Source: Albimonas sp963816545 | GTDB taxonomy: Bacteria > Pseudomonadota > Alphaproteobacteria > Rhodobacterales > Rhodobacteraceae | DNA: 64,000 bases | Direction: 5' to 3' | Assembly: GCA_963816545.1 (NCBI GenBank) | Contig: CAWFLE010000007.1 | Span: 124,001 to 188,000 of the forward strand | Shown: positions 45,200 through 54,714 of the stretch, in pieces | Position numbering within the stretch: the stretch's first letter is position 1 | How the letters are laid out: each line of letters begins with the position of its first letter | The notes under the pieces: generated by a model | What the model was told of the DNA's origin: nothing | Seen by the model: the letters and a program-made list of their open reading frames with translations, nothing else | Database searches by the model: none | Translations under genes and position numbers: made by a program

Positions 45200-46327
45200 T
45201 CACGTCTCCAGGAACTCCCCGATCAGCGAGTTGACCACGGCGACCAGCGCCTCCTCCGGCGTCGCGCCCTCCTCCAGCGCCCGGTCCCGCACCGCCCGTT
45301 GGCGGGAGGCCGAGTCCCCCTCCACCGCAATCCGGCGGGCATGGAGCAGCTCGGTCCGGCAGCCCAGCGTCTCGGCGTCCGGGCCCACGAGGTCGATGAT
45401 CTCCTCCATCAGGTCCGCGAAGGGCGCCATCCGCCGCCGCCCGTGATCCACAAGCTGCGCCGCAGCGCCGCTCCGCTGCGCCCGCCAGCGGTTCTCGCGC
45501 ACCAGGATCGGCGGATAGACCCGCCAGCGCTGGTTGAGGCTCCTGAGCCGCCACAGATAGGCGAGCAGCGACTGATAGACCGCCGCCACCGCGCCCGCGT
45601 CCCGAACGCGGGAGCAGACGTCCGTGACCCGGCTCTCCAGCGTGGGGAAGCGGTGCGAGGGCCGGAGGTCCCACCAGATGCGGCTCGGATCCTCGATGCA
45701 GCCCGCGTCCACCATCTGCCCGCCAAGCCGCGTCCACTCGGACCAGGAGCCGAGCGGGTCTGGCAGGCCGGAGCGGGGCAGGGCGTCGAACACCGTCAGG
45801 CGGTAGGAGCAGAGCTCGGTGTCCTCCCCCTCCCAGAAGGGCGAGGAGCAGCTCAGGCTCAGCAGGTGCGGCAGGAAGTAGGCGGCCTGGGACATGAGGT
45901 CGATGCGCAGGTCCTCGTCCTCGACGCCCGCGTGGACATGGCAGCCGCAGATCAGCATCCGCCGCATGGCGAGGCCGAAATCGTCGCGCAGGGCGTCGTA
46001 GCGGTCCTTGCGGGTGTGGGTCTGTTCGCGCCACTTCGCGAAGGGGTGGGTGGAGGCGGCGATGGGGGCGTAGCCGAAGCGCCCGGCGGCCTCGGCGATG
46101 GCGCGGCGCAGGAAGATCAGCTCGTCCACCGCCTCGCCGACCGAGGCATGGGGCTTCGTGCCGACCTCCACCTGGCATTGGAGGTACTCGGGGGCGACGC
46201 GGTCGCCGATGGCGTCGGAGCAGGCATCGAAGAAGGCCGGGTCCGGGGAGCGGACGAGGTCGCGGCTCTCCCGGTCCACGATCAGGTACTCCTCCTCGAT
46301 GCCGAGGGTCAGGCTGGGGCGGTCCAT
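45200..46327 (-). CDS. carboxylate-amine ligase, YbdK/GCS2 family
   Basis: 375-residue glutamate-cysteine-ligase-type (GCS2) enzyme. MDRPSLTLGIEEEYLIVD (GIEEE catalytic signature), QCQVEVGTKPH, CGCHVHAGVEDED and LLSLSCSSPFWEGEDT are the family blocks. E. coli YbdK has weak gamma-glutamylcysteine synthetase activity; the natural substrate is uncertain. A true gshA is usually separate. Upstream lies palindromic element B. Confidence 0.92.
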   Translation of the reverse strand: MDRPSLTLGIEEEYLIVDRESRDLVRSPDPAFFDACSDAIGDRVAPEYLQCQVEVGTKPHASVGEAVDELIFLRRAIAEAAGRFGYAPIAASTHPFAKWREQTHTRKDRYDALRDDFGLAMRRMLICGCHVHAGVEDEDLRIDLMSQAAYFLPHLLSLSCSSPFWEGEDTELCSYRLTVFDALPRSGLPDPLGSWSEWTRLGGQMVDAGCIEDPSRIWWDLRPSHRFPTLESRVTDVCSRVRDAGAVAAVYQSLLAYLWRLRSLNQRWRVYPPILVRENRWRAQRSGAAAQLVDHGRRRMAPFADLMEEIIDLVGPDAETLGCRTELLHARRIAVEGDSASRQRAVRDRALEEGATPEEALVAVVNSLIGEFLET

Positions 46328-46380
46328 CTCGGCTCCTTCGTCGGTTGCGGAGGATCAACCCGCGGCGTGGGGGCCGGGTT

Positions 46381-46540
46381 GCGAAGGCGCCGCGTCGGGC
46401 GTTCCGCCTCCGGAGCGGTCCCGCCCGCGGCGCGTTGCGGGCCGGTCGCCTCTGGCGGCGGCCGCCACGCGGCGGGCCGGGGGACATGCGCCGCGGGCGG
46501 GAGGGCTGCGAGAGGCGGACCCTCGGCGCGGCGCCTCCTC
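46381..46540. repeat. 160-bp palindromic interspersed element, copy B
   Basis: Terminal repeats GCGAAGGCGCCGCGTC (46381-46396) and GGCGCGGCGCCTCCTC (46525-46540); inner palindrome 46423-46498 starting GCCCGCGGCGCGTTGCGGGC. Same orientation as copy A. The right end overlaps the stop codon of the glycosylase gene. Confidence 0.85.
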
Positions 46541-47226
46541 AGGGCTTCGGCTCGGCCTCCACCGTGAGGGCAAGAACGCGGGAGATCTGCATCATCGGGC
46601 GGCCGCTCTCGGCGCGCCAGACATCGAAGGCGGTCTGGATGGCGGAGAGGGCGGTCTTCGAGGTCGGCGGGCCGTCCATCAACCCCTCGCGGATCAGGGC
46701 GGCGGTCACGTCCGGGGTCAGGATGAAGCCGTCCACGCCCTGGGCGCGCAGCACCCGCTGGCCGGTGAGGCCGCCGAGGCGGGAGCCCCGGCGCTTCAGG
46801 AGGTCCACCAGGCCGATGAAGTCGGTTATCGGCCAGTCGGCGAAGACGGCCGCGGCGTGGGTGGCGCTCTCGTCGGCCAGTTCGCGAAGGAACGCGGCGT
46901 TCTCGCGGATCGAATTCCATCTTGGCGCGGTTGCGGATGAGGTTCGGGGTCTCGGCGAGGCGGTCGAGGGCCTCGTCGGAGAGGACGGCGCAGCGCCAGG
47001 GGTCGAAGCCCTCGAAGGCCTCCTCGAAGGCGGGCCACTTGGAGCGGACCACCTGCATGTTGAAGCCGGCGGCGAAGACGCGGAGCGACATCTCCGAGAG
47101 CCAGGAGGCGTCGGAGAGCTCCCGCAGGGCCTCGCGCGGGAGGGGGCGGGAGAGCACCAACTCCACCGCCGCGTCGCCCCCCTTTCGGGCGCAGGCGGCG
47201 GCCCAGAGTTTCGAGAACGGGGTCAT
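46539..47226 (-). pseudogene. tag: DNA-3-methyladenine glycosylase I-like, one frameshift
   Basis: About 228 residues after repair. MTPFSKLWAAACARKGG, then WLSEMSLRVFAAGFNMQVV, WPAFEEAFEGFDPWR and NLIRNRAKME (helix-hairpin-helix region of Tag). One extra T near 46912 (GAATTCG to GAATCG) restores SIRENAAFLRELAD and continues ITDFIGLVDLLKRRGSRLGG to EAEPKP. Tag excises 3-methyladenine from alkylated DNA. The variant lacks the N-terminal zinc-ligand block of E. coli Tag. A TGTTTCGCAGCGAAACG palindrome is 84 bp upstream. Confidence 0.72.
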
Positions 47227-47800
47227 GGCAGGCCTCCCGCAGGCGGATCCGGGGCCGAGCCTAGGCGCGGGAGAGGGGGGCGGTCCAGCGCGATTCCTGC
47301 GTTTCGCGGTGTTTCGCAGCGAAACGGGAAAGTGTGAATCCGGCGTTAAGGAATTGGGCGTTCGGGCAAGGCCTCTTTGAAAGTTCAGGGAAATCCGGAG
47401 AGATCGTTAACGATAGGTTGCTGAACGGAGGGTTCGGGCGGCGGAGCCTCGTCGGCCGGAGCGGGCTTCGCAGACCGAGGGAGAGGCGGGCGGGGCGGCG
47501 CAGGCCGCTCGGGCGCCGCCCGTCGGAGAGAGGCGGCGCGGGCGTTGCGCCGCCGGGACGTCGTCTTGCAGGCGGGGCGGGGAGGGGCCGGAGGCCGGCC
47601 GCGCCTCCGGGGCGTCGTTCCGCAGGCGGAGGGAGGAACCGGGCGGCGCAAGTCGCTGGGGTGATGCGGCGGAACAAGCGCGCGCTGGGTGCTGCCCTGC
47701 GGCGCCGCGCGAGGCGACGGGCCGGAAGCCGTTCTCGCCTTCGCGGCCGCCGGTTGGCAGGGGGCGGAGGGGCGGCGCGGGGCCGTCCCTCCGCAACGCG
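47227..47800. other. GC-rich spacer downstream of the aminotransferase, no supported gene
   Basis: 574 bp. The left third is AT-richer and holds GTTTCGC half-sites and TCGTTAACGA (promoter side of the glycosylase). The rest is very GC-rich with an imperfect 54-bp direct repeat on the minus strand (CGCCTGCGGAACGACGCC and CGCCTGCAAGACGACGTC). A 129-codon minus-strand frame (47407-47796, TTG start) is open but low-complexity; I do not call it. Confidence 0.4.
47310..47326. promoter_or_regulatory. 17-bp palindrome, site 2 (upstream of tag)
   Basis: TGTTTCGCAGCGAAACG, identical to site 1; an extra half-site GTTTCGC lies 9 bp to its left (47301). Position -84 relative to the glycosylase start. Confidence 0.5.
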
Positions 47801-49015
47801 TCAGGAGAGCGCGCCGCAGAAGCGGCGGATGCGGGCGCAGGCCTCCTCCAGCGCCTCGTCCGAGGTGGCGTAGCTGATCCGGAAGCAGGGCGACGCGCCG
47901 AAGGCCGCGCCGTGGACCACGGCCACGCCCTCGGCCTCCAGCAGCTCGGTGGCGAAGTCCTCGTCCGTCGTCGATCGTCTTGCCGCCGACGGCGCGGTCT
48001 TGCCGATGCAGCCCCTCGATCGAGGGATAGACGTAGAACGCGCCCTCCGGCTCGGGCAGTCGATGCCCTCGGCCTGGTTCAGCATGGACGACCACGAGGT
48101 CGCGGCGGCGCTGGAAGGCCTTGCGGCTCTCGGCGATGTAGTCCTGCGGGCCGTTCAGCGCCTCCAGCGCCGCCTACTGGCGAGATCGAGCAGGGGTTCG
48201 AGGTGCTCTGCGACTGGATCTTGCGCCATCGCCTTGATCAGCGCCTCCGGCCCGCCGGCGTAGCCGATGCGCCAGCCGGTCATCGCATAGGCCTTGGAGA
48301 CGCCGTTGCACGGTCAGCGTGCGGTCGTAGAGGCCGGGCTCCACCTGCGCGGGCGTGCAGAACTCGAAGGCGTCGTAGGCGATGTGCTCGTACATGTCGT
48401 CGGTCATCACCCAGACATGCGGATGGCGCATCAGCACGTCGGTCAGCGCCTTCAGCTCGGCCCGCGGTGTAGCCCGCGCCGGTGGGGTTGGACGGGCGAG
48501 TTGAAGATCAGCCACTTGGTCTTCGGCGTGATCGCCGCCTCGAGCTGCTCGGGCGTGATCTTGAAGCCGGTCTCGAGCGCGGTCTCGACGATCACCGGCT
48601 CGCCGCCGCGCCAGCAGCACCATGTCGGGATAGCTGACCCAGTAGGGCGCGGGGATGATCACCTCGTCGCCCGGGTTCAGCGTCGCCATCAGGGCGTTGT
48701 AGAGCACCTGCTTGCCGCCGGTGCCGACGGTGATCTGGTCGGGCTTGTAGGTCAGGCCGTTCTCGCGCGCGAACTTGTCGCAGATCGCGCGTCTTCAGCT
48801 CGGGGATGCCGTCGACGGCGGTGTACTTGGTCTCGCCCGCGGTCGATGGCGGCCTTGGCGGCGTCCTTGATGTTGTCGGGCGTGTCGAAGTCCGGCTCGC
48901 CGGCGCCGAGGCCGATGACGTCGCTGCCCGCGGCCTTCAGCTCGCGCGCCTTGTTGGTCACCGCGATGGTGGCGGAGGGCTTCACGCGGGCGAGGCTGTC
49001 GGCGAGGAAGGCCAT
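47801..49015 (-). pseudogene. aspartate/aromatic aminotransferase (class I), many frameshifts
   Basis: Would be a fold-type I PLP aminotransferase of 400 residues. Readable blocks in order: MAFLADSLARVKPSATIAVT, VIGLGAGEPDFDTP, KQVLYNALMATLNPGDEVII, PAPYWVSYPDMVLLA, FNSPSNPTGAGYT, HVWVMTDDMYEHIAYDAFEF, TVNGVSKAYAMTGWRIGYAG (PLP Lys), STSNPCSIS, AEGIDCPSPEGAFYVYPSI and FRISYATSDEALEEACARIR. At least nine single-base lesions, most of them insertions (for example near 48838, 48789, 48608, 48499, 48463, 48307, 48221), separate these blocks. Conservation outside the lesions is excellent, so the gene was recently functional or the sequence is faulty. Confidence 0.85.
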
Positions 49016-49479
49016 GGATCATGCTCCCGGGTCTGGTTCGGTCGCGCCGCGGCGGCGCGGGCTTGGGGTTGATAGGGCCGGGAGGCGCGGGGGCAAGCGG
49101 AGGGGGGGCGGGGGACCGAAGCGCCGAGGGCGAGGAATGCCCGGCGGGGGGCGTTCAATGCGCCACCCGGGCGCCGCGCGCTCGCCGCGCCCTGCAGGGC
49201 GCCGCCACGGGCGCCCGGCGGGTCCGAGGCCGGAGCTTCCGGGCGGCGGGGATCGACGTTTCACCGGGGCCTGCGGTGCGGTTCGCCCGACGGCCGCCAA
49301 CGAGCACGGTCCGCCCCGGGCGGCGGCCGCCCGGGGGTCGAGGCCGGGGCGTCCGAGGCGGCGGTTGCGACGCCGCGGGGGGTCCCGGCGCGGATGCCGA
49401 GACTCTCGGACGCGCGGCCCGGGCGCGCACCGCGCCGCGGCCCCCGAGCCAGGTGGTCGCCGCCCGCGCGCCGCCGCGC
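49016..49479. other. very GC-rich spacer, no supported gene
   Basis: 464 bp between the aminotransferase start and the DMT-transporter stop, extremely rich in G and C. Several frames are open only because stop codons are rare. No convincing promoter, terminator or protein motif is seen. Confidence 0.4.
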
Positions 49480-50407
49480 CTACTCCCCCGCCGGCGCCCC
49501 GCGCCGAGCCGCCGGCGAAGCGGCGCCAGCAGCCGCCCATCCAGCACCGCCAGGCCGGAGGCGATCAGCGCGAGGCCGAGATAGGCGTGGGCGGCGAGGC
49601 GTCTCGTCCAGGATCAGCCAGCCCAGCAGGATGGCGATGGGCGGGATCACCAGGGTGACCAGCATGGTGTTGGCCGCGCCGGCCGCCTGCTGGATCAGCC
49701 GGTAGTAGAGGAGGAGGCCGCGCCCGTGCCAGCGACCCCGTAATAGGCGACCGCCGCCCAGGCCTGCGCGGAGACGGGCAGGGGCGGCGGGCCCTCGGCC
49801 ACGAGGGTCAGCGGGATCATGGCGCGAACGCCGCCGTGGTCATGCCGGCGGAGGCCGCGACCGGAGAGCCGCCCTTGAGCCGCAGGCGCGCCCAGATCGG
49901 AGGCGAGCGCGTAGGAGAGCGCGCCGCCGAGCACGGCGAGCTGGCCGAGGCTGCGGGGGTCGAGGCCGGTCAGCGCCTCGGGCCCGGTGATCGCGGCGAC
50001 GCCGGCGACGCCCAGCAGGACGCCGCGCGCCCGGCGGGGGGTGAGGCGTTCGTCCGAGAGGAGGGCGGCGGCGGCCAGCGTGGCGAAGACGGCGGTGGCG
50101 GCGTTGAGGATGGAGGTGAGGCCGGCATCTCGATGCTCTGCTGGCCCCAGGCCATCAGGGTGAAGGGGATCACGTTGTTGAGCACGCCCATCACCGCGCA
50201 GGCGCCCCAGAAGGCGGGATCCCGCGGCAGGGGCGCGCGCAGGGCGGCGGCGGCGAGCCAGAGGGTCAGCGCCCCGAGGCCGGTGCGCCAGAGGACGGCG
50301 GCGAAGGGCCCCATCTCCTTCAGCGCCATGGCGACGGTCACGAAGGAGCCGCCCCAGATGAGGCCGAGGAGGGCCATCTCGGCCCAGGCGCGGTTGGTCA
50401 TGTTCAT
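49480..50407 (-). pseudogene. EamA/DMT-family permease (RhaT-like), several frameshifts
   Basis: Would be a ten-helix drug/metabolite transporter of about 300 residues. Blocks in order: MNMTNRAWAEMALLGLIWGG and SFVTVAMALKEMGPFAAVLWR, LMAWGQQSIE, GLTSILNAATAVFATLAAAA, LGVAGVAAITGPEAL, AMIPLTLVAEGPPPLPVSAQ, WAAVAYYGVAGT, and MLVTLVIPPIAILLGWLILDE. Two EamA repeats are recognisable. The frame changes at least four times, including near 50128. Substrate cannot be predicted. Same error-rich block as the aminotransferase. Confidence 0.8.
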
Positions 50408-50601
50408 GGGGCGCGGCTCCTGCGGTTGCGGTCATGGCGGTGATGCGCCCGCGGGCGGCGCGGCGCGACCCGGAACCTGCGGCGGCGAGGGTGGCTCCGC
50501 CGTTTGCGGGGCGCAAGGGGTCGCGCTGGGGTTGGGGCGGGGGGGCTGCGCGTGCATGGTGACGCCGAAGGGGGCGCGGGTCCTCCGCGGGGGAGGCGAG
50601 G

Positions 50602-50979
50602 ATGACGGAAGACTACTACAGCGACGAGGCGGCGACCTTCGGAGACCGTCTGGCGGCGGCGAGGGAGGCGCTGGGGTTCAGCCAGGCGCAGCTGGCCTCG
50701 CGGGCGGGGGTGCGGCTTTCCACGATCCAGAACTGGGAGAGCGACCGCTCCGAGCCGCGGGCGAACAAGCTGCAGATGGTGTCGGGGCTGCTCAACGTCT
50801 CGATCGTGTGGCTGCTGACGGGGCAGGGCGAGGGGGGCGTGCCGCCCGAGGGGCCGCAGGACGCGGACCTCAAGGGGATGCTGGCCGAGGTCCGCGAGAT
50901 CCGGGTGGCGCAGGCGCGGCTGCTGCAGCGGATGGAGCGGCTGGAGAAGCGGATGCGCGGCGCGTCCCGGCCGGCCTGA
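50602..50979 (+). CDS. XRE-family transcriptional regulator
   Basis: 125-residue DNA-binding protein. The helix-turn-helix is FGDRLAAAREALGFSQAQLASRAGVRLSTIQNWESDRSEP (cut here over residues 13-52), followed by ANKLQMVSGLLNVSIVWLLTG, the common HTH_3 layout. The C-terminal third (from about residue 85) is a predicted amphipathic helix/coiled coil (VREIRVAQARLLQRMERLEK) for dimerisation. The 3' end of the gene is repeated several times in the following spacer. Confidence 0.9.
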   Translation: MTEDYYSDEAATFGDRLAAAREALGFSQAQLASRAGVRLSTIQNWESDRSEPRANKLQMVSGLLNVSIVWLLTGQGEGGVPPEGPQDADLKGMLAEVREIRVAQARLLQRMERLEKRMRGASRPA

Positions 50980-51440
50980 GCCGAGGCCCGGCGCTCTTGC
51001 CCAGGGCGCGCCCGAGCGGCTGGAGACGCGGACGCGCCGCCCGGGCGGTGCGAGCCGGGGCCGCCGGACCGGCGCCCTCTGGCGGTGGAGCGGCCGGAGA
51101 CGTGAACGCGGAGGGCGGCCGGCCGGGTTTAGCGCAGAGGTCCTCGCGGACCGGAGCCTCGCCCGGCGCGGGGGCGCGGCCGCTGGAGAAGCGGGGAGCG
51201 GTTCGGGCGGCGGGAGCCGAGGCCCGGCGGACCGGCGCCTCGCCGGGGCGCGGTGCGGCTACGGGAGCGGCTGGGGACGCGGACGCCCCGGCTGGCGGTT
51301 TTGGCGGCGGGAGCCGAGGTCGGGCGGACGGGCGCCTCGGCGGGTGCGATGCGGCTGCGGGAGCGGCTGGGACGTGGACCCCCCGGGGGCGGTTCGGGCG
51401 GCGGGAGCCGAGGCCGGGCCCTTGCCGGGGAGCGGGGGCG
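50935..51440 (+). repeat. degenerate tandem repeat derived from the 3' end of the XRE gene
   Basis: The block starting GAGCGGCTGGAGAAGCGG and running through the stop to GAGCCGAGGCCCGGCG (50935 on) recurs at about 51014, 51088, 51177, 51265 and 51361, spacing 74-96 bp. A second anchor, GGCGGCGGGAGCCGAGG, occurs at 51206, 51303 and 51397. Copies diverge, so the array is not recent. Confidence 0.65.
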
Positions 51441-51477
51441 CGGCTACGTCGGCATGGGTCTAGGGAAGGGAGCGGCC

Positions 51478-52405
51478 ATGCGCATCGGCATCGATTTCGG
51501 CGGCACGAAGATCGAGGGGATCGCCTCGCCGGCGGCGGGGCGACGCTCGCCGAGACCCGCGTGCCGACGCCCGAGGCGACTATGGCGGCACGGTCCGCGC
51601 GATCGCCGGCGCTGGTGGCGGGCGCTGGAGGCGGAGGCCGGGCGTGAGCGCCGGCGCGGTTCGGCGTGGGCATCCCCGGCTCGCTCTCGCCCGGGACCGG
51701 GCTGCGTGCGAACGCCAACTCCGTGTGGCTGACGGGCGCCCTTCGACAAGGACCTGCGCGGCGGCCTCGGCAGGGCGTCCGGCATCGAGAACGACGCCAA
51801 CTGCTTCGCGCTGTCGGAGGCGGTGGACGGCGCGGCGGCGGGCGCCGCGGTCGTGTTCGGCGACCATCAACGGCACGGGGGTCGGCGGCGGGCTGATCGT
51901 GGACGGCCGGCTCGTGCCCGGGCGCAACGGGATCGCGGGCGAGTGGGGGCACAACCCGCTGCCGCGGCCGACGGACGAGGAACGGCCGGGGCCGCGCTGC
52001 TATTGCGGGCGGCGCGGGTGCCTGGAGGTCTGGATCTCGGGTCCCGGTCTTGCGGCCGATTTCGCGCGCACGGTCGGGGCGGGCGAGGGGCAGGGCCCGA
52101 ACCCGCGGGAGATCGTGGAGCTGGCCGAAACCGGCGACCCGGAGGCGATGGCGGCGCTCGACCGCCTGTTCGACCGCTGGGGGCGGGCCATGTCGGTGGT
52201 GGTCAACATCGTGGACCCGGACGTGATCGTGCTGGGCGGGGGGCTGTCGAACCTCGACGCGGCGCCCGAGCGGGTGATGCAGGCGATGCGGCCGCACGTG
52301 TTCTCGGACGTGATCGAGACGCGGATCGTGAGGAACCGCTTCGGCGACAGCTCGGGCGTGCGCGGCGCCGCGTGGCTCTGGAACGACGTGGAGGGCGGGG
52401 CATGA
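51478..52405 (+). pseudogene. ROK-family sugar kinase, several frameshifts
   Basis: About 300 residues when repaired; ROK kinases phosphorylate glucose, fructose, mannose or N-acetylhexosamines. MRIGIDFGGTKIEGIA (phosphate-1 motif), IENDANCFALSEAVDG (catalytic Asp), GTGVGGGLIVDGRLV, GEWGHNPLP and the zinc motif CYCGRRGCLEVW are present, then an intact C-terminal half from about 51870 to 52405. At least five indels lie between 51525 and 51870. Subtype (fructokinase or N-acetylglucosamine kinase) is not resolved. Overlaps the sdhE start by ATGA. Confidence 0.85.
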
Positions 52406-52668
52406 GCGACGACACCAGGACCGGCGGCTGCAGGATGCGCTGCTGGCGGCGGGGCACCAAGGAGATGGACATGATCCTCGGTCCCTATGCCGACGCGCTG
52501 GCCGAGGGGCGGGAGGCGTGCGACCTCGACGCCCTGGAGGCGCTGATGGAGGAGAACGACCAGGACCTGTACCTCTGGGTCTCGGGCGCGCGGGAGGCGC
52601 CGGAGCCGCATGGGCCGATCGTCGGGCGGCTGAGGGTCTTCGTCTCGGAAGGGGTCGCGCGCCGTTAG
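52402..52668 (+). CDS. sdhE: FAD assembly factor SdhE
   Basis: 88-residue protein helping FAD attachment to succinate dehydrogenase flavoprotein. RMRCWRRGTKEMDMILGPYA contains the RRGxxExD motif, with ENDQDLYLWVSG as the second conserved block. Long for the family because of a C-terminal extension (VGRLRVFVSEGVARR). Starts with ATGA over the ROK gene stop. No sdh genes adjacent. Confidence 0.92.
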   Translation: MSDDTRTGGCRMRCWRRGTKEMDMILGPYADALAEGREACDLDALEALMEENDQDLYLWVSGAREAPEPHGPIVGRLRVFVSEGVARR

Positions 52669-52729
52669 CGGCTTGTTGAGGAATTTGCGGTCAATTCGTC
52701 GCCAACACGATCCATTCGGAGAGATCAGC

Positions 52730-53251
52730 ATGGCGAAGGGCGCGCATGTCGCGCGGTTCCCGGGCGCGCAGGCGGCCGGACGCCGCGGGCGGAGTTTCGA
52801 GGAGAGCTACCTCGGCTTCCTGTCGATGGTGGAGCGGCTGCACCGCCTGCTGCTCGACGTCGTGAAGGACGAGTTCGAGCGGCTGGGCCTGCTGGACGTC
52901 AACGCGGTGCAGGCGCTGCTGCTGTTCAACGTGGGCGACGCCGAGGTCACGGCCGGGGAGCTCAAGACCCGCGGCTACTACCAGGGCTCCAACGTCAGCT
53001 ACAACCTCAAGAAGCTGGTCGAGGCCGGCTACATGCACCATGAGCGGTCCGAGGTGGACCGCCGCTCGGTGAGGATCCGGCTGACGGACCGCGGGCGGTT
53101 CATCGCCGACACGGTGGCGGAGCTGTTCTCCCGCCACGCCGCGGCGCTGCGCGAGGATGCGGCGGCGGGCGAGGAACGGATGGGCGAGATGAACCAGTCC
53201 CTCCAGCGGGTCGAGCGGTTCTGGATGGAGCGGATCCGCTACATCTACTGA
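52730..53251 (+). CDS. ldtR: MarR-family regulator, LdtR-like
   Basis: 173-residue winged-helix regulator. FEESYLGFLSMVERLHRLLL then VVKDEFERLGLLDVNAVQAL, GELKTRGYYQGSNVSYNLKK (recognition helix) and LVEAGYMHHERSEVDRRSVR (wing) match LdtR, known in Liberibacter and Sinorhizobium to control L,D-transpeptidase and stress genes. Strong conservation makes the assignment secure at family level. A YkuD transpeptidase lies 14 kb away in this window. Start chosen at 52730 (AGAGATCAGC upstream). Confidence 0.9.
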   Translation: MAKGAHVARFPGAQAAGRRGRSFEESYLGFLSMVERLHRLLLDVVKDEFERLGLLDVNAVQALLLFNVGDAEVTAGELKTRGYYQGSNVSYNLKKLVEAGYMHHERSEVDRRSVRIRLTDRGRFIADTVAELFSRHAAALREDAAAGEERMGEMNQSLQRVERFWMERIRYIY

Positions 53252-53269
53252 GGCGACGAGGCGACGCGC

Positions 53270-53293
53270 GGGGCCCTTCCTCGGGAGGGCCCC
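53270..53293. terminator. terminator between ldtR and ksgA
   Basis: GGGGCCCT (53270-53277) TCCTCGGG AGGGCCCC (53286-53293), then TTCGCT; 8-bp stem between convergent genes. Confidence 0.6.
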
Positions 53294-53297
53294 TTCG

Positions 53298-54145
53298 CTA
53301 TTGCGGGGGCGCCGAAAGCGCGCGGGCCAGCGCGCAGAAGCCTTCCAGCGTGACGTCGTCGGCGCGGAGCGTCTCGTCCACGCCGGCGCGGGCGCAGAGG
53401 GCGAGCGCGTCGGGGGTCGCCTGCCTGAGGCTCTGGCGGAGCATCTTGCGACGCTGACCGAAGGCGGCGGCGGAGATGCGCTCCAGCGCCCTGGGGTCGG
53501 CGGGGAAGCGCGGCGCCGGCAGGGGGCGCAGCACCACGACGGCCGAGGTGACCTTGGGGGGCGGGGTGAAGGCGCGGGGCGAGACCTCGAACGCGATGCG
53601 CGCGTCGCAGCGCCATTGCGCCAGCACCGAGAGGCGGCCCCAGGTCTTGGATCCGGGCTGCGCCACGATGCGGTCGGCGACCTCGCGCTGGAACATCAGG
53701 GTGAGGAGTCCCAGCCCGGGGGCCAGGCGGGCGGGGTGAGCCAGCGGACGAGAAGCTCGGTGCCGACATAGTAGGGGAGGTTGGCGACGACCCGCCAGGG
53801 GGGGGTCATGCGCGCCTCGGCGCCGGCCTCCAGCGCGTCGCCCTCGATGATGTCGAGGCGGCCGGGATGGGCGGCGGCGATCTCGGCGAGGGCGGGGAGG
53901 CAGCGGGGGTCCCGCTCCACGGCGAGGACGCGGGCGGCGCCCTCGGCCAGCAGCGCGCGGGTGAGGCCGCCGGGGCCGGGACCGACCTCCAGCGCCTCGG
54001 CGCCCGCGAGGGGGCCTGCGGCGCGGGCGATGCGCCGGGTGAGGTTGAGGTCCAGCAGGAAGTTCTGTCCGAGGCCCTTGCGGGCCGAGAGGCCGTGGGC
54101 GGCGATCACCTCGCGCAGGGGGGGGAGGCCGTCGGGTTCGGTCAT
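53298..54145 (-). pseudogene. ksgA: 16S rRNA dimethyladenosine transferase, one frameshift
   Basis: KsgA/RsmA of about 280 residues, dimethylating A1518/A1519 of 16S rRNA. N-terminal block GLSARKGLGQNFLLDLNLTR, SAM motif ALEVGPGPGGLTRALL, catalytic NLPYYVGTELLV; then one base is lost near 53737 and the frame continues HPARLAPGLGLLTLMFQREV, VAQPGSKTWGRLSVLAQWRC, FTPPPKVTSAVVVLRP. C-terminus intact. ATG at 54145 is overlapped by the stop of a low-complexity frame upstream. Confidence 0.9.
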
Positions 54146-54714
54146 CGGGGGGGGCTGACGGTGGGGCGGCGCCGCGCGGCGGCGGGCGACGCGGGGACCC
54201 CGAACGCGGTCGGGGCGGAGGGACGCGTCGCGCCGGTCCCGGAGGGCCGGCGGCATGCGGCGGCGGTACGCGAGGCCGCGTGGGGGAGCGGTAGCCGGGC
54301 CTTCGGATCGTAGCCGGGCCGGTCGAAAGAGCCGGAGCGCGGGCAGGCGCCCCTGGCGACGGTTGTTCCAGGCGGAAGCCGTCCCGCGAGCGCATGGCGC
54401 TCGCGGCCCGAGGCCGGGGCCTCGGGCGCCCGGGCTCTGCCCGGGCGGGACGGCGCGTGGGGCGGGAGGGCCGGCGGCGGCAAGCGGCGCCCGGCGGCGA
54501 GGGCGCGCTCGGGCGGTTCCGGGAGGCGGGACGGCGGGTGGGGCTGGAGGCCGGACATGATGGGGCCGCGCCCGGCGGCGCGGGCGGGTTCGGGCGGCGC
54601 CCAGAGTTCGGACGGCAGGTGGGGCGGGAGGCCGGGCCCGGCCGTGCCGCGCCCGTCGGCGAGGGCGGATTCCCGCCGCGCCTGGGGGAGGGGGAGGCCG
54701 ACGGGCCGGGTCAA
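54142..54714 (-). other. candidate low-complexity ORF between pdxA and ksgA, repeat-bearing
   Basis: A 190-codon frame fits exactly between pdxA (TTGA overlap) and ksgA (ATGA overlap). The product is Pro/Arg/Ala-rich with a 27-residue repeat (LPPHLPSELWAPPEPARAAG, LQPHPPSRLPEPPERALAAG, LPPHAPSRP). At DNA level these are three copies of an 81-bp unit at 54447, 54528 and 54609. GC at third codon positions is very high in the first hundred codons. It may be a real but unusual protein or an expanded spacer; no homologue is recalled. Confidence 0.3.

Noticed and set aside
45172..47326. Idea that TGTTTCGCAGCGAAACG is a parS site
   Set aside because: The core and odd centre differ from the parS consensus (TGTTTCACGTGAAACA), and no parAB genes are near.
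47407..47796. 129-codon minus-strand frame after the aminotransferase gene
   Set aside because: Low complexity, TTG start, in the indel-rich block; the 18-residue repeat alone does not make it a gene.
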